Shown here piece after piece: positions 6,397 to 14,430 of a stretch of DNA of 27,599 bases; position 1 is the stretch's first letter; every line of letters begins with the position of its first letter. The stretch lies in assembly GCA_040755975.1 (NCBI GenBank), contig JBFLZY010000034.1:1-27599 (forward strand). Reading direction: 5' to 3'. The stretch is from JAIMBK01 sp040755975 (GTDB lineage Bacteria; Bacillota; Desulfotomaculia; Desulfotomaculales; Nap2-2B). The notes under the pieces were generated by a model that was given only the letters and a program-made list of their open reading frames with translations, ran no database searches and was not told the origin of the DNA. A program made the translations under genes and the position numbers.

Positions 6397-8070
6397 CTAC
6401 TCCGGCGCTTTCATTACCGCCCCCGTGCTGGCGGAAGTGACCAGGGCTGCGTAGCGGGCCAGGTAGCTTTTGCCCGTGACCTTGGGGGGCGGGGGCAGCC
6501 AGGCGCTGCGCCGGGCGGCCAGTTCTTCTTCGGAAAGCTTTACGTTCAGCCGGCGCCGGGGAATGTCGATTTCGATCAGGTCGCCTTCTTGCACCAGGGC
6601 CAGCGGCCCGCCTTCCGACGCTTCCGGGGAAATGTGCCCGATGGAAGCTCCGCGGGTGCCGCCGGAAAAACGCCCGTCGGTGATCAGGGCTACTTTGCTG
6701 CCCAGGCCCATTCCCGTGATCGCCGAAGTGGGACTGAGCATCTCCCGCATGCCGGGACCGCCCTTGGGTCCTTCGTAGCGGATGACCACTACGTCTTTTT
6801 CCCGGATTTTTCCGTCCATAATCGCGTTGAAGGCCTCTTCCTCGCTTTCGAACACCCGGGCCGGCCCGGTGTGGACGAGCATCTCCTTGACTACCGCCGA
6901 TTGCTTGACCACGGCGCCGTCCGGCGCCAGGTTGCCCCTTAAGACGGCGATGCCCCCCTCGGGAGCGTACGGGTCGGTTAAGGGGCGAATCACCCGGGAG
7001 TCGCGCACGGCGGCCCGGCTGATGTTTTCGCCCAGCGTTTTGCCGGTGACGGTCGACGCGTCCAGCGCCAGCAGTCCCGCTTCACCCAGTTTCTTGAGCA
7101 CGGCGGAAATGCCGCCTGCCTGGTAAAGATCGAACAGCCGGTCGTCGCCGGCGGGGCTCAGCTTGCAGATGTTCGGCACCCGGCCGCTGATTTCATCAAA
7201 AGTTTCCAGCGCCAGGGGGACTTCCGCCTCGTAGGCGATGGCCAGCAAGTGCAGGACAGTGTTGGTGGAGCCCCCGATGGCCATATCCAGCGCGATGGCG
7301 TTGCGAAAGGCCGCCGGGGTCAAAATATCCCGGGGTCGCACGTTTCGCCGGACCATTTCCATCACGCCCTGCCCGGCCAGCTTGGCCAGGGCTTTGCGTT
7401 GCCCGTAGGGGGCCGGGATGGTGCCGTTGCCGGGCAGGCCGATCCCCAGGGCTTCCACCAGGCAGTTCATGGTGTTGGCCGTAAAAAGCCCGGCGCAACT
7501 CCCGCAGGTGGGGCAGGCCCTCAGTTCCATTTCCGTCAGCTCTTCTTCATTGAGCTGTCCGCTGGCGTAGGCGCCCACCGCTTCAAAGACTCCCCGCACC
7601 AGGTCGGCCTTTTCCCCCCGGTGCGTGCCCGTAAGCATGGGTCCGCCGCCTACATATACGCTGGGAATGTTCAGGCGGGCAGCGGCCATCAGCATGCCGG
7701 GGACAATTTTATCACAGTTGCCGATCAGCACCAGCCCGTCCAGCTTGTGGGCAACGGCCATGGTTTCGATGGAATCGGCAATCAGCTCCCGGCTGGCCAG
7801 GGGGTACTTCATGCCGTCGTGGTTCATGGCGATCCCGTCGCAAATGCCGATGACCGGAAATTCCACCGGCGTACCGCCGCCGGCCGCCACGCCCAGCTTG
7901 GCCGCCTGGGCAAGATCCCTTAAATGGATGTGCCCGGGGATTATTTCGTTGAAGGCGTTCACAATCCCGATCAGCGGCTTTTGCAGGTCTTCCGGCGTAT
8001 AGCCCATGGCGTAAAAGAGCGACCGGTGCGGCGCCCTGGTGACGCCTCTGGTTACCTGTTCACTAATCAA
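6397..8070 (-). CDS. ilvD: Dihydroxy-acid dehydratase
   Basis: This Fe-S enzyme dehydrates 2,3-dihydroxyisovalerate and its methylvalerate homologue to the 2-keto acids of valine/leucine and isoleucine synthesis. Visible motifs are GICDGIAMNHDGMKY, GNCDKIVPGML and CPTCGSCAGLFTANTMN, with the cluster cysteines, and SGGTRGASIGHISPEA near the C-terminus. From TTG 8070 the protein has 557 residues, typical of the short family form, and begins ISEQVTRGVTRAPHRS like other IlvD proteins. A longer start at TTG 8121 is possible, but a good promoter (8131-8159) would start the RNA at about 8124, leaving no leader. It is separated from the oxidoreductase operon by a terminator. Its product, 2-ketoisovalerate, is also the likely substrate of that oxidoreductase. 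Confidence 0.95.
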   Translation of the reverse strand: MISEQVTRGVTRAPHRSLFYAMGYTPEDLQKPLIGIVNAFNEIIPGHIHLRDLAQAAKLGVAAGGGTPVEFPVIGICDGIAMNHDGMKYPLASRELIADSIETMAVAHKLDGLVLIGNCDKIVPGMLMAAARLNIPSVYVGGGPMLTGTHRGEKADLVRGVFEAVGAYASGQLNEEELTEMELRACPTCGSCAGLFTANTMNCLVEALGIGLPGNGTIPAPYGQRKALAKLAGQGVMEMVRRNVRPRDILTPAAFRNAIALDMAIGGSTNTVLHLLAIAYEAEVPLALETFDEISGRVPNICKLSPAGDDRLFDLYQAGGISAVLKKLGEAGLLALDASTVTGKTLGENISRAAVRDSRVIRPLTDPYAPEGGIAVLRGNLAPDGAVVKQSAVVKEMLVHTGPARVFESEEEAFNAIMDGKIREKDVVVIRYEGPKGGPGMREMLSPTSAITGMGLGSKVALITDGRFSGGTRGASIGHISPEASEGGPLALVQEGDLIEIDIPRRRLNVKLSEEELAARRSAWLPPPPKVTGKSYLARYAALVTSASTGAVMKAPE

Positions 8071-8130
8071 GGAATTCTCACCCTTTCCAGATCTTTTCTT
8101 GATACCGGCTGCTTCGGACAACCTTCCCTA

Positions 8131-8159
8131 ATTATCGATCAACACAAGGAGATTTTCAA
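8131..8159 (-). promoter_or_regulatory. Sigma-A promoter of ilvD
   Basis: On the minus strand, TTGAAA (8154-8159), a 17-bp spacer and GATAAT (8131-8136) point toward ilvD, directly after the upstream operon's terminator. The predicted start is near 8124. Confidence 0.65.
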
Positions 8160-8160
8160 C

Positions 8161-8192
8161 TAAAAAATAAAAACCCTTTTTGGAAAAGGGTT
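8161..8192 (-). terminator. Terminator of the 2-oxoacid:ferredoxin oxidoreductase operon
   Basis: A 9-bp stem AACCCTTTT/AAAAGGGTT (8172-8180 with 8184-8192) with a 3-nt loop is followed on the minus strand by TTTATTTTTTA. It lies 190 nt after the gamma-subunit stop, beyond the palindrome at 8251-8309. Confidence 0.8.
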
Positions 8193-8250
8193 GGAAAGGG
8201 CGACAGACCCATGGGCAACTCCCATGAAAATATCAGGCACAAGGTTTCCC

Positions 8251-8309
8251 AGGCACAAAGGCACAAAGTAAAATATTCCTAAACTTTATTTCTTTGTGCC
8301 TTTGTGCCT
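8251..8309. repeat. Palindromic intergenic repeat (GGCACAAAGGCACAAAG type)
   Basis: Perfect 18-bp inverted arms AGGCACAAAGGCACAAAG (8251-8268, complement 8292-8309) enclose a 23-bp AT-rich loop. Each arm holds a tandem GGCACAAA. Weaker complementarity extends outward (AAGGT..ACCTT). It lies in the 3' region of the oxidoreductase operon and resembles MITE-like elements. Confidence 0.75.
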
Positions 8310-8381
8310 TTATACCTTGACCTTGAAATACAAAAAATTTTCATTTTTTGCTGGTGCTGCTTTGGCATGGATGTCTAATTC

Positions 8382-8921
8382 CTAACCCCCGACGATAGCC
8401 ATTCCTGATTCCAAGGCCTTTCGGTTATAGGAAAGCAGGTGGCGCCTGTGGGCAGGTAAAATTTTTTCCAGGGCCTTGTTCACTGAATCGAGGGTGATTA
8501 AGCCGCTGATTTTCAGGTAGGTGCCCAGCATCACCAGGTTGGCCAGCTGGGCTGACTTGATTTTTTCGGCCAGCTGGTTGGCCGGAACAGGGTAAACCCG
8601 GACGTCGCTGCGCTTGATCTCGCTTTTCACCAGCGAGGAGTTCAACAAAAGAATTCCGCCCGGTTTTAACCGGGGAGCAAATTTCAGCAGGGAAGGGAGG
8701 TTGAAAATCAAAAGGCTTCCCGGTTCTTCCGCCAGGGGCGAGCAGATTTCTTCGTCGGCGACCGTGACGACGCAGTTGGCCGTGCCTCCGCGCATTTCCG
8801 CACCGTAAGAGGGAACCCAGCAGACGTGCTTTCCTTCCAGCATCCCGGCGTACGCCAGCAGCTGCCCCGTGAACAGCACGCCCTGGCCGCCGAACCCGGC
8901 AATCATTATTCGCTCGAGCAT
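8382..8921 (-). CDS. 2-oxoacid:ferredoxin oxidoreductase, gamma subunit
   Basis: The 179-residue protein is the POR/KOR/VOR gamma subunit, with the starting motif IMIAGFGGQGVLFTGQLLA, then SYGAEMRGGTANCVV and NLVMLGTYLKISG. With the alpha and beta subunits it forms the heterotetramer that cleaves a 2-oxoacid to acyl-CoA, CO2 and reduced ferredoxin. It is the last gene of the delta-alpha-beta-gamma operon, starting 11 nt after the beta stop, with AAGGGGG upstream. Sequence alone does not settle whether the substrate is 2-ketoisovalerate or 2-oxoglutarate; the neighbouring valine dehydrogenase and mutase favour branched-chain acids. Confidence 0.9.
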   Translation of the reverse strand: MLERIMIAGFGGQGVLFTGQLLAYAGMLEGKHVCWVPSYGAEMRGGTANCVVTVADEEICSPLAEEPGSLLIFNLPSLLKFAPRLKPGGILLLNSSLVKSEIKRSDVRVYPVPANQLAEKIKSAQLANLVMLGTYLKISGLITLDSVNKALEKILPAHRRHLLSYNRKALESGMAIVGG

Positions 8922-8932
8922 AGCGCCTTGCC

Positions 8933-9727
8933 TTACCCCCTTTCCGTTCTTCCGGTACGCCGTTTTGTTTCATTTAGTTCCGCCGCGCCGGGAGCGATTG
9001 ACCGGTACTCTCCGAGGGGATAATAGGGAACCATGTTATTTTCCAGCCACCGGAGGGCTTCCACCGGCTTTAACCCCCAGTTGGTCGGGCAGGGGGAAAG
9101 AACCTCCACCAGGGCAAAGCCCAGCCCGCTGATTTGCGTTTCAAAGGCTTTCCGGATGGCTTTTTTAGTTTTGAAAATCTGGGCCGGGTTGTGGACGGAA
9201 ACGCGCGCCAGATAGGCCGGGCCGTCCAGGGTAGCCAGCATTTCGACAATCCGCAGGGGGTGGCCGGCCTGTTTGACGTCGCGCCCGCCGGGGGAAGAGG
9301 TGGTTTTTTGCCCCGGCAGGGTGGTGGGGGCCATTTGACCCCCGGTCATGCCGTAGTTGGCGTTGTTGACGAAAATAACCGTGATCTTTTCCCCCCGGGC
9401 GGCGGCGTGCACGATTTCCGCCAGCCCGATGGAGGCCAGATCGCCGTCCCCCTGGTAGGTAAAAACAACCCGGTCCGGCAGGACGCGCTTAATACCGGTG
9501 GCTACCGCCGGCGCCCGTCCGTGGGCGGCTTGCTGCATGTCCAGGTTGAAATACTGGTAGGCGAAAACGGAGCACCCTACCGAAGCCACGCCGATCGTTT
9601 TTTCCCTGATCCACAGTTCGTCGATCACTTCGGCCGTCAGACGGTGGATCAGGCCGTGGCCGCAGCCGGGACAATAGTGCATGGGTTCCGGGGCCAGGGC
9701 TTCAGGCCGGGCGAGCGCAGCGGCCAC
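8933..9727 (-). CDS. 2-oxoacid:ferredoxin oxidoreductase, beta subunit (TPP-binding)
   Basis: The 264-residue subunit carries the thiamine diphosphate site: YCPGCGHG near the N-terminus, SVGCSVF, and the GDGDLASIG...NNANYGMTGGQ motif that binds TPP and Mg. GTG 9727 overlaps the end of the alpha gene by 26 nt, indicating tight coupling. An internal start at ATG 9682 (MHYCPGCG) would cut the usual N-terminal lead and is less likely. Family members with this TPGQKTT-like region include KOR and VOR enzymes. Confidence 0.9.
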   Translation of the reverse strand: MAAALARPEALAPEPMHYCPGCGHGLIHRLTAEVIDELWIREKTIGVASVGCSVFAYQYFNLDMQQAAHGRAPAVATGIKRVLPDRVVFTYQGDGDLASIGLAEIVHAAARGEKITVIFVNNANYGMTGGQMAPTTLPGQKTTSSPGGRDVKQAGHPLRIVEMLATLDGPAYLARVSVHNPAQIFKTKKAIRKAFETQISGLGFALVEVLSPCPTNWGLKPVEALRWLENNMVPYYPLGEYRSIAPGAAELNETKRRTGRTERG

Positions 9728-10787
9728 GTTGCATCCCCCCGATCCGGCGGATTTCTTCCAGGATCTCTTGACCGGCGGGAATCATTCCGCCCGCCCGGCC
9801 GTAAAAATGGACCTGCCGGCTGCCGTCCAGGGTCAGCCGGACGTCCTCCACCATCTGGCCGGCGTTCATTTCCACGGTCAAAACAGCCCGCGCTTTGGCC
9901 GCCGCGCTGGCCAGGGCCCGGGCGGGGAAGGGCCAGAGCGTCACGGGGCGGAACAGCCCCGCCTTAATTCCCGCGGCCCGCGCTTTATTCACCGCCTCTT
10001 TGGCAATCCGGGCGACAATGCCGAAGGCGACGACGAGGATTTCCGCGTCCCCGGTCAGGTATTTTTCCGCCCGCGCCTCTTCTCTGGCAATGGTCTGAAA
10101 CTTTTCCTGCAGCTGCCGGTTGACTGCTTCCAGTTCTTCCGGGTACAGGTGCATGGTGTTGATGACGTTTTTTTGCCTGCCCCGACACCCGGTGGTCGCC
10201 CAGGGCCTGGGCGGGGGGTCCGCCGCGGGGCCGGCGGGGAGTTCCACCGGTTCCATCATCTGGCCCAGCAGACCGTCGGCCAGGATCATCACAGGCGTCC
10301 GGTATTGATCGGCCAGGGCAAAGGCGCGGACGGTCAGGTCGGCCATTTCCTGCACGGAAGCCGGGGCCAGGACCGGCAGCCGGTAATCCCCGTGCCCGCC
10401 TCCCCGGGTGGCCTGAAAATAATCCGCCTGGGACGGCCGGATGCCGCCCAGGCCCGGTCCGCACCGCATCACGTTGACGATGACGCAGGGCAGGCCGGCC
10501 GCGGCCAGAAAAGAGATTCCCTCCTGCTTTAAGCTGATGCCCGGGCCGGAGGAGGAGGTCATTACCCTGGCCCCGGCGCCGGCGGCACCGTAAACCATAT
10601 TGATGGCCGCAATTTCACTCTCCGCCTGCAGGAAAACGCCGTCTACCTCGGGCAGACGCCGGGCCAGGTATTCCAACAGTTCCGTTTGGGGGGTGATCGG
10701 GTAGCCGAAAAAGCACCGGCAGCCGGCCAAAACGGCCGCTTCCCCCAGTGCTTCATTGCCCTTCAGGAGTATTTTCCCGTTTTTCAC
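9702..10787 (-). CDS. 2-oxoacid:ferredoxin oxidoreductase, alpha subunit
   Basis: The 361-residue protein begins VKNGKILLKGNEALGEAAV and has the alpha-subunit signatures GYPITPQTELLEYLA, QAESEIAAINMVYGAAGAG, TSSSGPGISLKQEG and GGIRPSQADYFQATRGGGHGD, then a C-terminal transketolase-like domain (VTLWPFPARALASAA). The start is GTG 10787 with AAGGAGG 7 nt upstream; it overlaps the delta stop by 4 nt (GTGA). Reading on to an upstream start at 10961 would run across the ferredoxin gene in another frame and is rejected. Confidence 0.92.
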   Translation of the reverse strand: MKNGKILLKGNEALGEAAVLAGCRCFFGYPITPQTELLEYLARRLPEVDGVFLQAESEIAAINMVYGAAGAGARVMTSSSGPGISLKQEGISFLAAAGLPCVIVNVMRCGPGLGGIRPSQADYFQATRGGGHGDYRLPVLAPASVQEMADLTVRAFALADQYRTPVMILADGLLGQMMEPVELPAGPAADPPPRPWATTGCRGRQKNVINTMHLYPEELEAVNRQLQEKFQTIAREEARAEKYLTGDAEILVVAFGIVARIAKEAVNKARAAGIKAGLFRPVTLWPFPARALASAAAKARAVLTVEMNAGQMVEDVRLTLDGSRQVHFYGRAGGMIPAGQEILEEIRRIGGMQRGRCARPA

Positions 10788-11008
10788 GCCGCTTCCTCCT
10801 TTCGCACAACAATGGCCGTATCGGGACAGACCAGCGCGCAGATACCGCACCCGGTGCACCGGGCCGGGTCGAACAGTTCGGCCGGATGGTAGCCGAAAGA
10901 ATTCGTATCCGGAGCCGGCCGGATAATCTTTTTCGGGCAAAAGGCTCCACATAACTCGCATCCTTTGCAGCGTTCCCGGTCGATCTCTATTGTTGCTGGT
11001 TTGGCCAT
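10784..11008 (-). CDS. 2-oxoacid:ferredoxin oxidoreductase, delta subunit (2[4Fe-4S] ferredoxin)
   Basis: The 74-residue ferredoxin-like subunit has two [4Fe-4S] motifs, CKGCELCGAFCP and CTGCGICALVCP. It passes electrons from the TPP centre to free ferredoxin and is the first gene of the operon. ATG 11008 follows AAGGAAG; an in-frame GTG at 11047 would add a tail not typical of the family. The 290 bp upstream holds a palindrome (11147-11177) and a weak terminator for the preceding gene. No clear promoter was found, so read-through from the dehydrogenase is possible. Confidence 0.9.
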   Translation of the reverse strand: MAKPATIEIDRERCKGCELCGAFCPKKIIRPAPDTNSFGYHPAELFDPARCTGCGICALVCPDTAIVVRKEEAA

Positions 11009-11146
11009 GAACACCACTTCCTTAGGAGATAGAATAAATTTAGCCACACACGAAACAGAGAATATATATGTCTATATGTCATGGGGACGTGGGGACGGAG
11101 CATTCTTCCGACGTCCGACATCTGACGACTGACGACCGATCAGGGT

Positions 11147-11177
11147 AATAAGTTAAGTGCCTGGCACTTAACTTATT
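11147..11177. repeat. Perfect 31-bp palindrome between dehydrogenase and oxidoreductase genes
   Basis: The arms AATAAGTTAAGTGCC and GGCACTTAACTTATT are exact 15-bp complements around a single T. It may be a repeat element, an operator or an RNA hairpin. Nearby (11090-11115) is a GGGGACGTGGGGACGGAG tract similar to other repeat remnants in the window. Confidence 0.7.
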
Positions 11178-11260
11178 TAACCTCAGTCTGCGTTAGGACC
11201 GCACTAATCCGCTGAATCCCAAATTTTCATGATACGAATGTTTTCATAGGGAACTCCTTT

Positions 11261-11280
11261 AAAAACAGTATTGCCTGTTT
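11261..11280 (-). terminator. Weak terminator after the leucine/valine dehydrogenase gene
   Basis: A 6-bp stem AAACAG/CTGTTT (11263-11268 with 11275-11280), followed by a short T run on the minus strand, lies 16 nt after the stop. It may allow read-through into the oxidoreductase operon. Confidence 0.4.
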
Positions 11281-11296
11281 AGGAGGGAGCCAGACC

Positions 11297-12373
11297 TCAG
11301 GCCGTTTTCCGGCGGTCCTGTTCCAGGCCGCGTTCCCGCAGCCTTTCCTCCGCCAGCCGGGCAGCGGCCCAGTACGGGGGAATGTTTTCCTGCCTGGCCA
11401 GCTTCAGCACCGTCAGGGTGGTATCGTAAATCCGCTTTACTTTTTCCACGGCCTTTTCCCGCCGGTACCCCACCGGCTCCAGCTCCTGCGCCACATTGAT
11501 CAGGCCGCCGGCATTGATTACATAATCGGGTACGTATAAAATTCCCATTTGGTGCAGCAGATCCCCGTATTTTTCTTCCGCCAGCACGTTGTTGGCCGCG
11601 CCGGCGATGATCCGGCACTGGAATTGCCGCACCGTCCTTTCGTTGACTGTCGCCCCCAGGGCGCAGGGAGCGAAGAGGTCGCATTCCACCCCGGAAATTT
11701 CTTCCGGTTCCGCCACCTCTGCGTCAAACTCCGCGGCGGCCTTTCGCGCTTTTGCTTCGTCAACGTCGGAAACGATCAGGCGGGCGCCCGCGTCTGCCAG
11801 CAGGCGGCACAGGTTGTAACCCACCTTGCCGGCTCCCTGCACCGCCACGACTCTTCCGGCTGGGTTATCCGTGCGAAAAACTTCCCCCAGGGCCGCCCGG
11901 ATGCCATGGAATACGCCCAGGGCCGTATACGGGGAGGGGTCGCCGCTCCCGCCCGTTTCCGGCGATGTGCCGGCAACGTACTTTGTTTCCCGGCGGATCA
12001 CGTCCATGTCTTGCTGGCTGGTGCCCACATCTTCGGTGGTGATATATCTTCCCCCGAGGGTGTTGATCAACCGGCCGTAGGCCCGGAGCAGGGCTTCACT
12101 TTTCTCTCTGGCCGGGTCGCCGATCAGTACTGCCTTTCCTCCTCCCAGGGCAAGGCCGGCCGCCGCCGCCTTGTACGTCATTCCCCGGGCCAGCCGGAGA
12201 ACATCCTGCAGGGCCTCTTCTTCTGAACGGTAAGGATACATTCTGGTTCCCCCCAGGGCGGGGCCCCTGGCCGTGCTGTGGATGGCGATAATCGCTTTTA
12301 AGCCGCTGGCCGGATCGCTGCCCCAGACTACCTGTTCACTGCCGGAAAAAGCCATCTGCTCGAAGATTTTCAT
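11297..12373 (-). CDS. bcd: Leucine/valine/phenylalanine dehydrogenase
   Basis: This NAD-dependent enzyme oxidatively deaminates branched-chain amino acids to 2-keto acids. The 358-residue protein follows Bacillus leucine dehydrogenase closely: SGLKAIIAIHSTARGPALGGTRM, catalytic lysines Lys68 (GMTYKAA) and Lys80 (LGGGKAV), YITTEDVGTS, the Rossmann loop QGAGKVG, CDLFAPCALGATVNE and PDYVINAGGLINVA. The ATG at 12373 has GGGAGGG 7 nt upstream; longer readings lack a ribosome site and would run through the promoter. It is preceded by a sigma-54 promoter (12418-12433) and lies just downstream of a BkdR-like activator. The precise amino-acid preference (Val or Leu) cannot be read from sequence. Confidence 0.92.
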   Translation of the reverse strand: MKIFEQMAFSGSEQVVWGSDPASGLKAIIAIHSTARGPALGGTRMYPYRSEEEALQDVLRLARGMTYKAAAAGLALGGGKAVLIGDPAREKSEALLRAYGRLINTLGGRYITTEDVGTSQQDMDVIRRETKYVAGTSPETGGSGDPSPYTALGVFHGIRAALGEVFRTDNPAGRVVAVQGAGKVGYNLCRLLADAGARLIVSDVDEAKARKAAAEFDAEVAEPEEISGVECDLFAPCALGATVNERTVRQFQCRIIAGAANNVLAEEKYGDLLHQMGILYVPDYVINAGGLINVAQELEPVGYRREKAVEKVKRIYDTTLTVLKLARQENIPPYWAAARLAEERLRERGLEQDRRKTA

Positions 12374-12417
12374 ACCGCTTCCCTCCCGGGGTGTTGAATT
12401 TATTAAAATTTCCACGT

Positions 12418-12433
12418 TGCAAGAAGCGTACCA
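12418..12433 (-). promoter_or_regulatory. Sigma-54 (-24/-12) promoter of the dehydrogenase gene
   Basis: The minus strand reads TGGTACGCTTCTTGCA, against the consensus TGGCAC-N5-TTGCA. GG and GC have the obligatory 10-nt spacing. The start would be near 12406, about 33 nt before the ATG. It lies directly after the terminator of the sigma-54 activator gene. Confidence 0.8.
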
Positions 12434-12466
12434 GGCCGCTTTTGCCTGCGATCCAGGAGGCGGCGC

Positions 12467-12510
12467 AAAAAAATCCCGCGCTGGACGACAGTTTCCGGTC
12501 TTCGCGGGAT
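12467..12510 (-). terminator. Terminator of the sigma-54 activator gene
   Basis: An 8-bp stem ATCCCGCG/CGCGGGAT (12473-12480 with 12503-12510) with a 22-nt loop is followed on the minus strand by a T run (12467-12472). Confidence 0.75.
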
Positions 12511-12553
12511 CGGGCAAAACTATTCAAAAGCCTTGGGACGTCACTGAAAAATG

Positions 12554-12576
12554 TTGCATACTGCAAAATATTGCAG
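12554..12576. promoter_or_regulatory. Candidate activator-binding palindromes (upstream activating site)
   Basis: Two overlapping inverted repeats, TTGCATACTGCAA (12554-12566) and CTGCAAAATATTGCAG (12561-12576), share TGCAA half-sites. They lie 120-160 bp upstream of the -24/-12 promoter, the usual position for dimers of a Fis-type sigma-54 activator. Binding is an inference. Confidence 0.5.
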
Positions 12577-12591
12577 GCAAGATTTTTCAAA

Positions 12592-14349
12592 TTACTTCAA
12601 CTTGTATTTACGCAGCTTTAAATACAGGCTCCGGATGGAAATGTTCAGAAGTTCCGCCGCCCTGGTACGGTTTCCCCCGGTAAAGGAGAGGGCGGCGGCA
12701 AGGACCTGGCGTTCCCACCGGGCGTGGAGGGAAGCCAGGCTTTCCCCGTCGTAACCGGCGGTTATTTGCGTCTCTTCCATGGCCGTCCCCGTCTGGCTGG
12801 CCGTTCCCGCCCGGGGGGCCGGGCTCAATTCCGGCAGGTGATGCGCATTAATCTGTCTTTCCCCGGGCTTCATGTTGATGATGGCCCGGCCCAGGACATT
12901 TTCCAGTTCGCGCACGTTACCGGGCCAGGGATAATTTTGCAGGGCCGCCAGGGCGTCATCCGCAATGCCCGTCACGTTACGCCCGTACTCCTGGTTTAGT
13001 TTCCGCAGCAAAAAATCGGCCAGAACGGGAATGTCCTCCAGACGGTGGCGCAACGGCGGGATCGAAATGGGGACCACGTTCAGGCGGTAATATAAATCTT
13101 CGCGGAACTTCCCCCGGCTGATTAACTTTTCCAGGTTGGCGTTGGTGGCGGCGATTACCCGGACGTTTACGGGGGTAGGGCGGGAGTCGCCGACCCGGGT
13201 AAACTCCCGCTCCTGCAACACCCTCAAAAGTTTGGCCTGGGTGCCCAGGTTGATTTCCGAAATTTCGTCCAGAAAAATGGTGCCGTTTTCCGCTTCCGCA
13301 AAGTAGCCGCGGTGGCCGCCGCGCTTTCCGCCCGTAAAAGCCCCCTCCGCGTAGCCAAAAAGTTCGCTTTCGAAGAGGGTTTCCGGGATGGCCGCGCAAT
13401 TCACCCGGATAAAGGGGCCGTTTTTGCGCGGACTGGCCTGGTGGATGGCGTGAGCGAAGAGTTCCTTGCCGGTTCCGCTTTCCCCCCGTAAAAGAACGGT
13501 GGCCGAAGTAGCGGCCACCTCCTTCGCCTGATCAATTGCCTTCCGGATGCTTTCGCTCGTTCCGGTAATATCATCAAAAGTATACTTTGCTTCCAGTTTC
13601 CGGATCAGGCGCCGCGCCCGGTCGAGCTCTTCGGACAGCCGGTGGATTTCGGAAACGTCGTGGATTACGCCCACGCTGCCCTTGATGACGCCGTTGACCA
13701 CGATCGGAGCGGCGTCCACCAGGACCTCCCGGCGGGCCGGACCCACTTTCATCGGTACGCTTTTCACCGGCCGGCCGGTGCGCAGTACCTGCAGGTGCAT
13801 GCTTTCTCCCTCGGCGATGTCCACCGTGGCCGGTTTGCCGAGGACATCATTTTCGGAAAGACCGGTCAAGCGGGTGTAAGCGGGGTTAATCAGGATGCCC
13901 AGACCGTTCTCGTCGACCACCGAAATGGCGTCCTGGGTGGCTTCGATAATGGCCTGGAGCATTGTTCGCGTTGCGCGCAGGGCGGTAATTTCTTCGGCTA
14001 GGCGCTTAACCTCGCTGATATCCCGGAAAACCGCCACGGCCCCGGTTATTTCGCCCCGTTCGTTGCGGACGGGAACCCGGTTGGTCAGAATGGTGGTATT
14101 GCCGATTTGCTGCATCTGGTCGAGTTCCGCCTGCCCCGTCTGCAGCACAAGGTGCAGCCGGGTGTTGGGGATTACTTCTTCCACCGGGCGGCCCAGCGCT
14201 TCGGCGGCCGGGATGCCCATGATTTTTTCGGCCGCCGGGTTGAAAATAGTGACCCGCCCGGCTTCGTCCACGGCGATTAACCCCTCGTGGATGGAGTCGA
14301 GAATCACCTTCAGCTCCGGTTGTCTTCCTTTATCCTCAACAACAGCCAT
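12592..14349 (-). CDS. Sigma-54 dependent activator, PAS-PAS-AAA+-Fis (BkdR-like)
   Basis: The 585-residue protein has PAS1 (about 12-115), PAS2 (about 128-240), an AAA+ domain (about 257-485) with Walker A GESGTGKE (289-296) and Walker B IFLDE (358-362), and a C-terminal Fis helix-turn-helix (NRTRAAELLNISIRSLYLKL). The sigma-54 contact loop reads GAFTGG (336-341) instead of the canonical GAFTGA. No receiver domain is present, so the PAS domains should sense a small ligand or redox state. In Bacillus the similar BkdR drives the sigma-L dependent bkd operon for branched-chain amino acids. Here the next gene downstream has a -24/-12 promoter and is leucine/valine dehydrogenase. The gene follows the mutase small subunit by 81 nt. 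Confidence 0.93.
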   Translation of the reverse strand: MAVVEDKGRQPELKVILDSIHEGLIAVDEAGRVTIFNPAAEKIMGIPAAEALGRPVEEVIPNTRLHLVLQTGQAELDQMQQIGNTTILTNRVPVRNERGEITGAVAVFRDISEVKRLAEEITALRATRTMLQAIIEATQDAISVVDENGLGILINPAYTRLTGLSENDVLGKPATVDIAEGESMHLQVLRTGRPVKSVPMKVGPARREVLVDAAPIVVNGVIKGSVGVIHDVSEIHRLSEELDRARRLIRKLEAKYTFDDITGTSESIRKAIDQAKEVAATSATVLLRGESGTGKELFAHAIHQASPRKNGPFIRVNCAAIPETLFESELFGYAEGAFTGGKRGGHRGYFAEAENGTIFLDEISEINLGTQAKLLRVLQEREFTRVGDSRPTPVNVRVIAATNANLEKLISRGKFREDLYYRLNVVPISIPPLRHRLEDIPVLADFLLRKLNQEYGRNVTGIADDALAALQNYPWPGNVRELENVLGRAIINMKPGERQINAHHLPELSPAPRAGTASQTGTAMEETQITAGYDGESLASLHARWERQVLAAALSFTGGNRTRAAELLNISIRSLYLKLRKYKLK

Positions 14350-14430
14350 TTATCCCAGCCTCAATAATGTAATGTCTCAGAGTAATGTCACAGGGACGGA
14401 GGTATTGACATAATGTCTCATCCTGCCTTC

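Noticed and set aside
8071..8121. TTG 8121 as the ilvD start
   Set aside because: The predicted transcript starts at about 8124, and the extra 17 residues are not typical of the family.
9134..9967. Long plus-strand open frames opposite the oxidoreductase, ilvD and dehydrogenase genes
   Set aside because: They are antisense shadows in GC-rich coding DNA, low in complexity and without ribosome sites or family motifs.
10785..10961. N-terminal extension of the oxidoreductase alpha subunit
   Set aside because: It would overlap the whole ferredoxin-subunit gene in another frame; GTG 10787 has a perfect ribosome site.
14350..14430. Repeated AATGTCTCA/AATGTCACA motifs and GGGACGGAG upstream of the activator gene
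   Set aside because: They may be an insertion-sequence end remnant, but there is no transposase, no second inverted repeat and no target duplication to support it.
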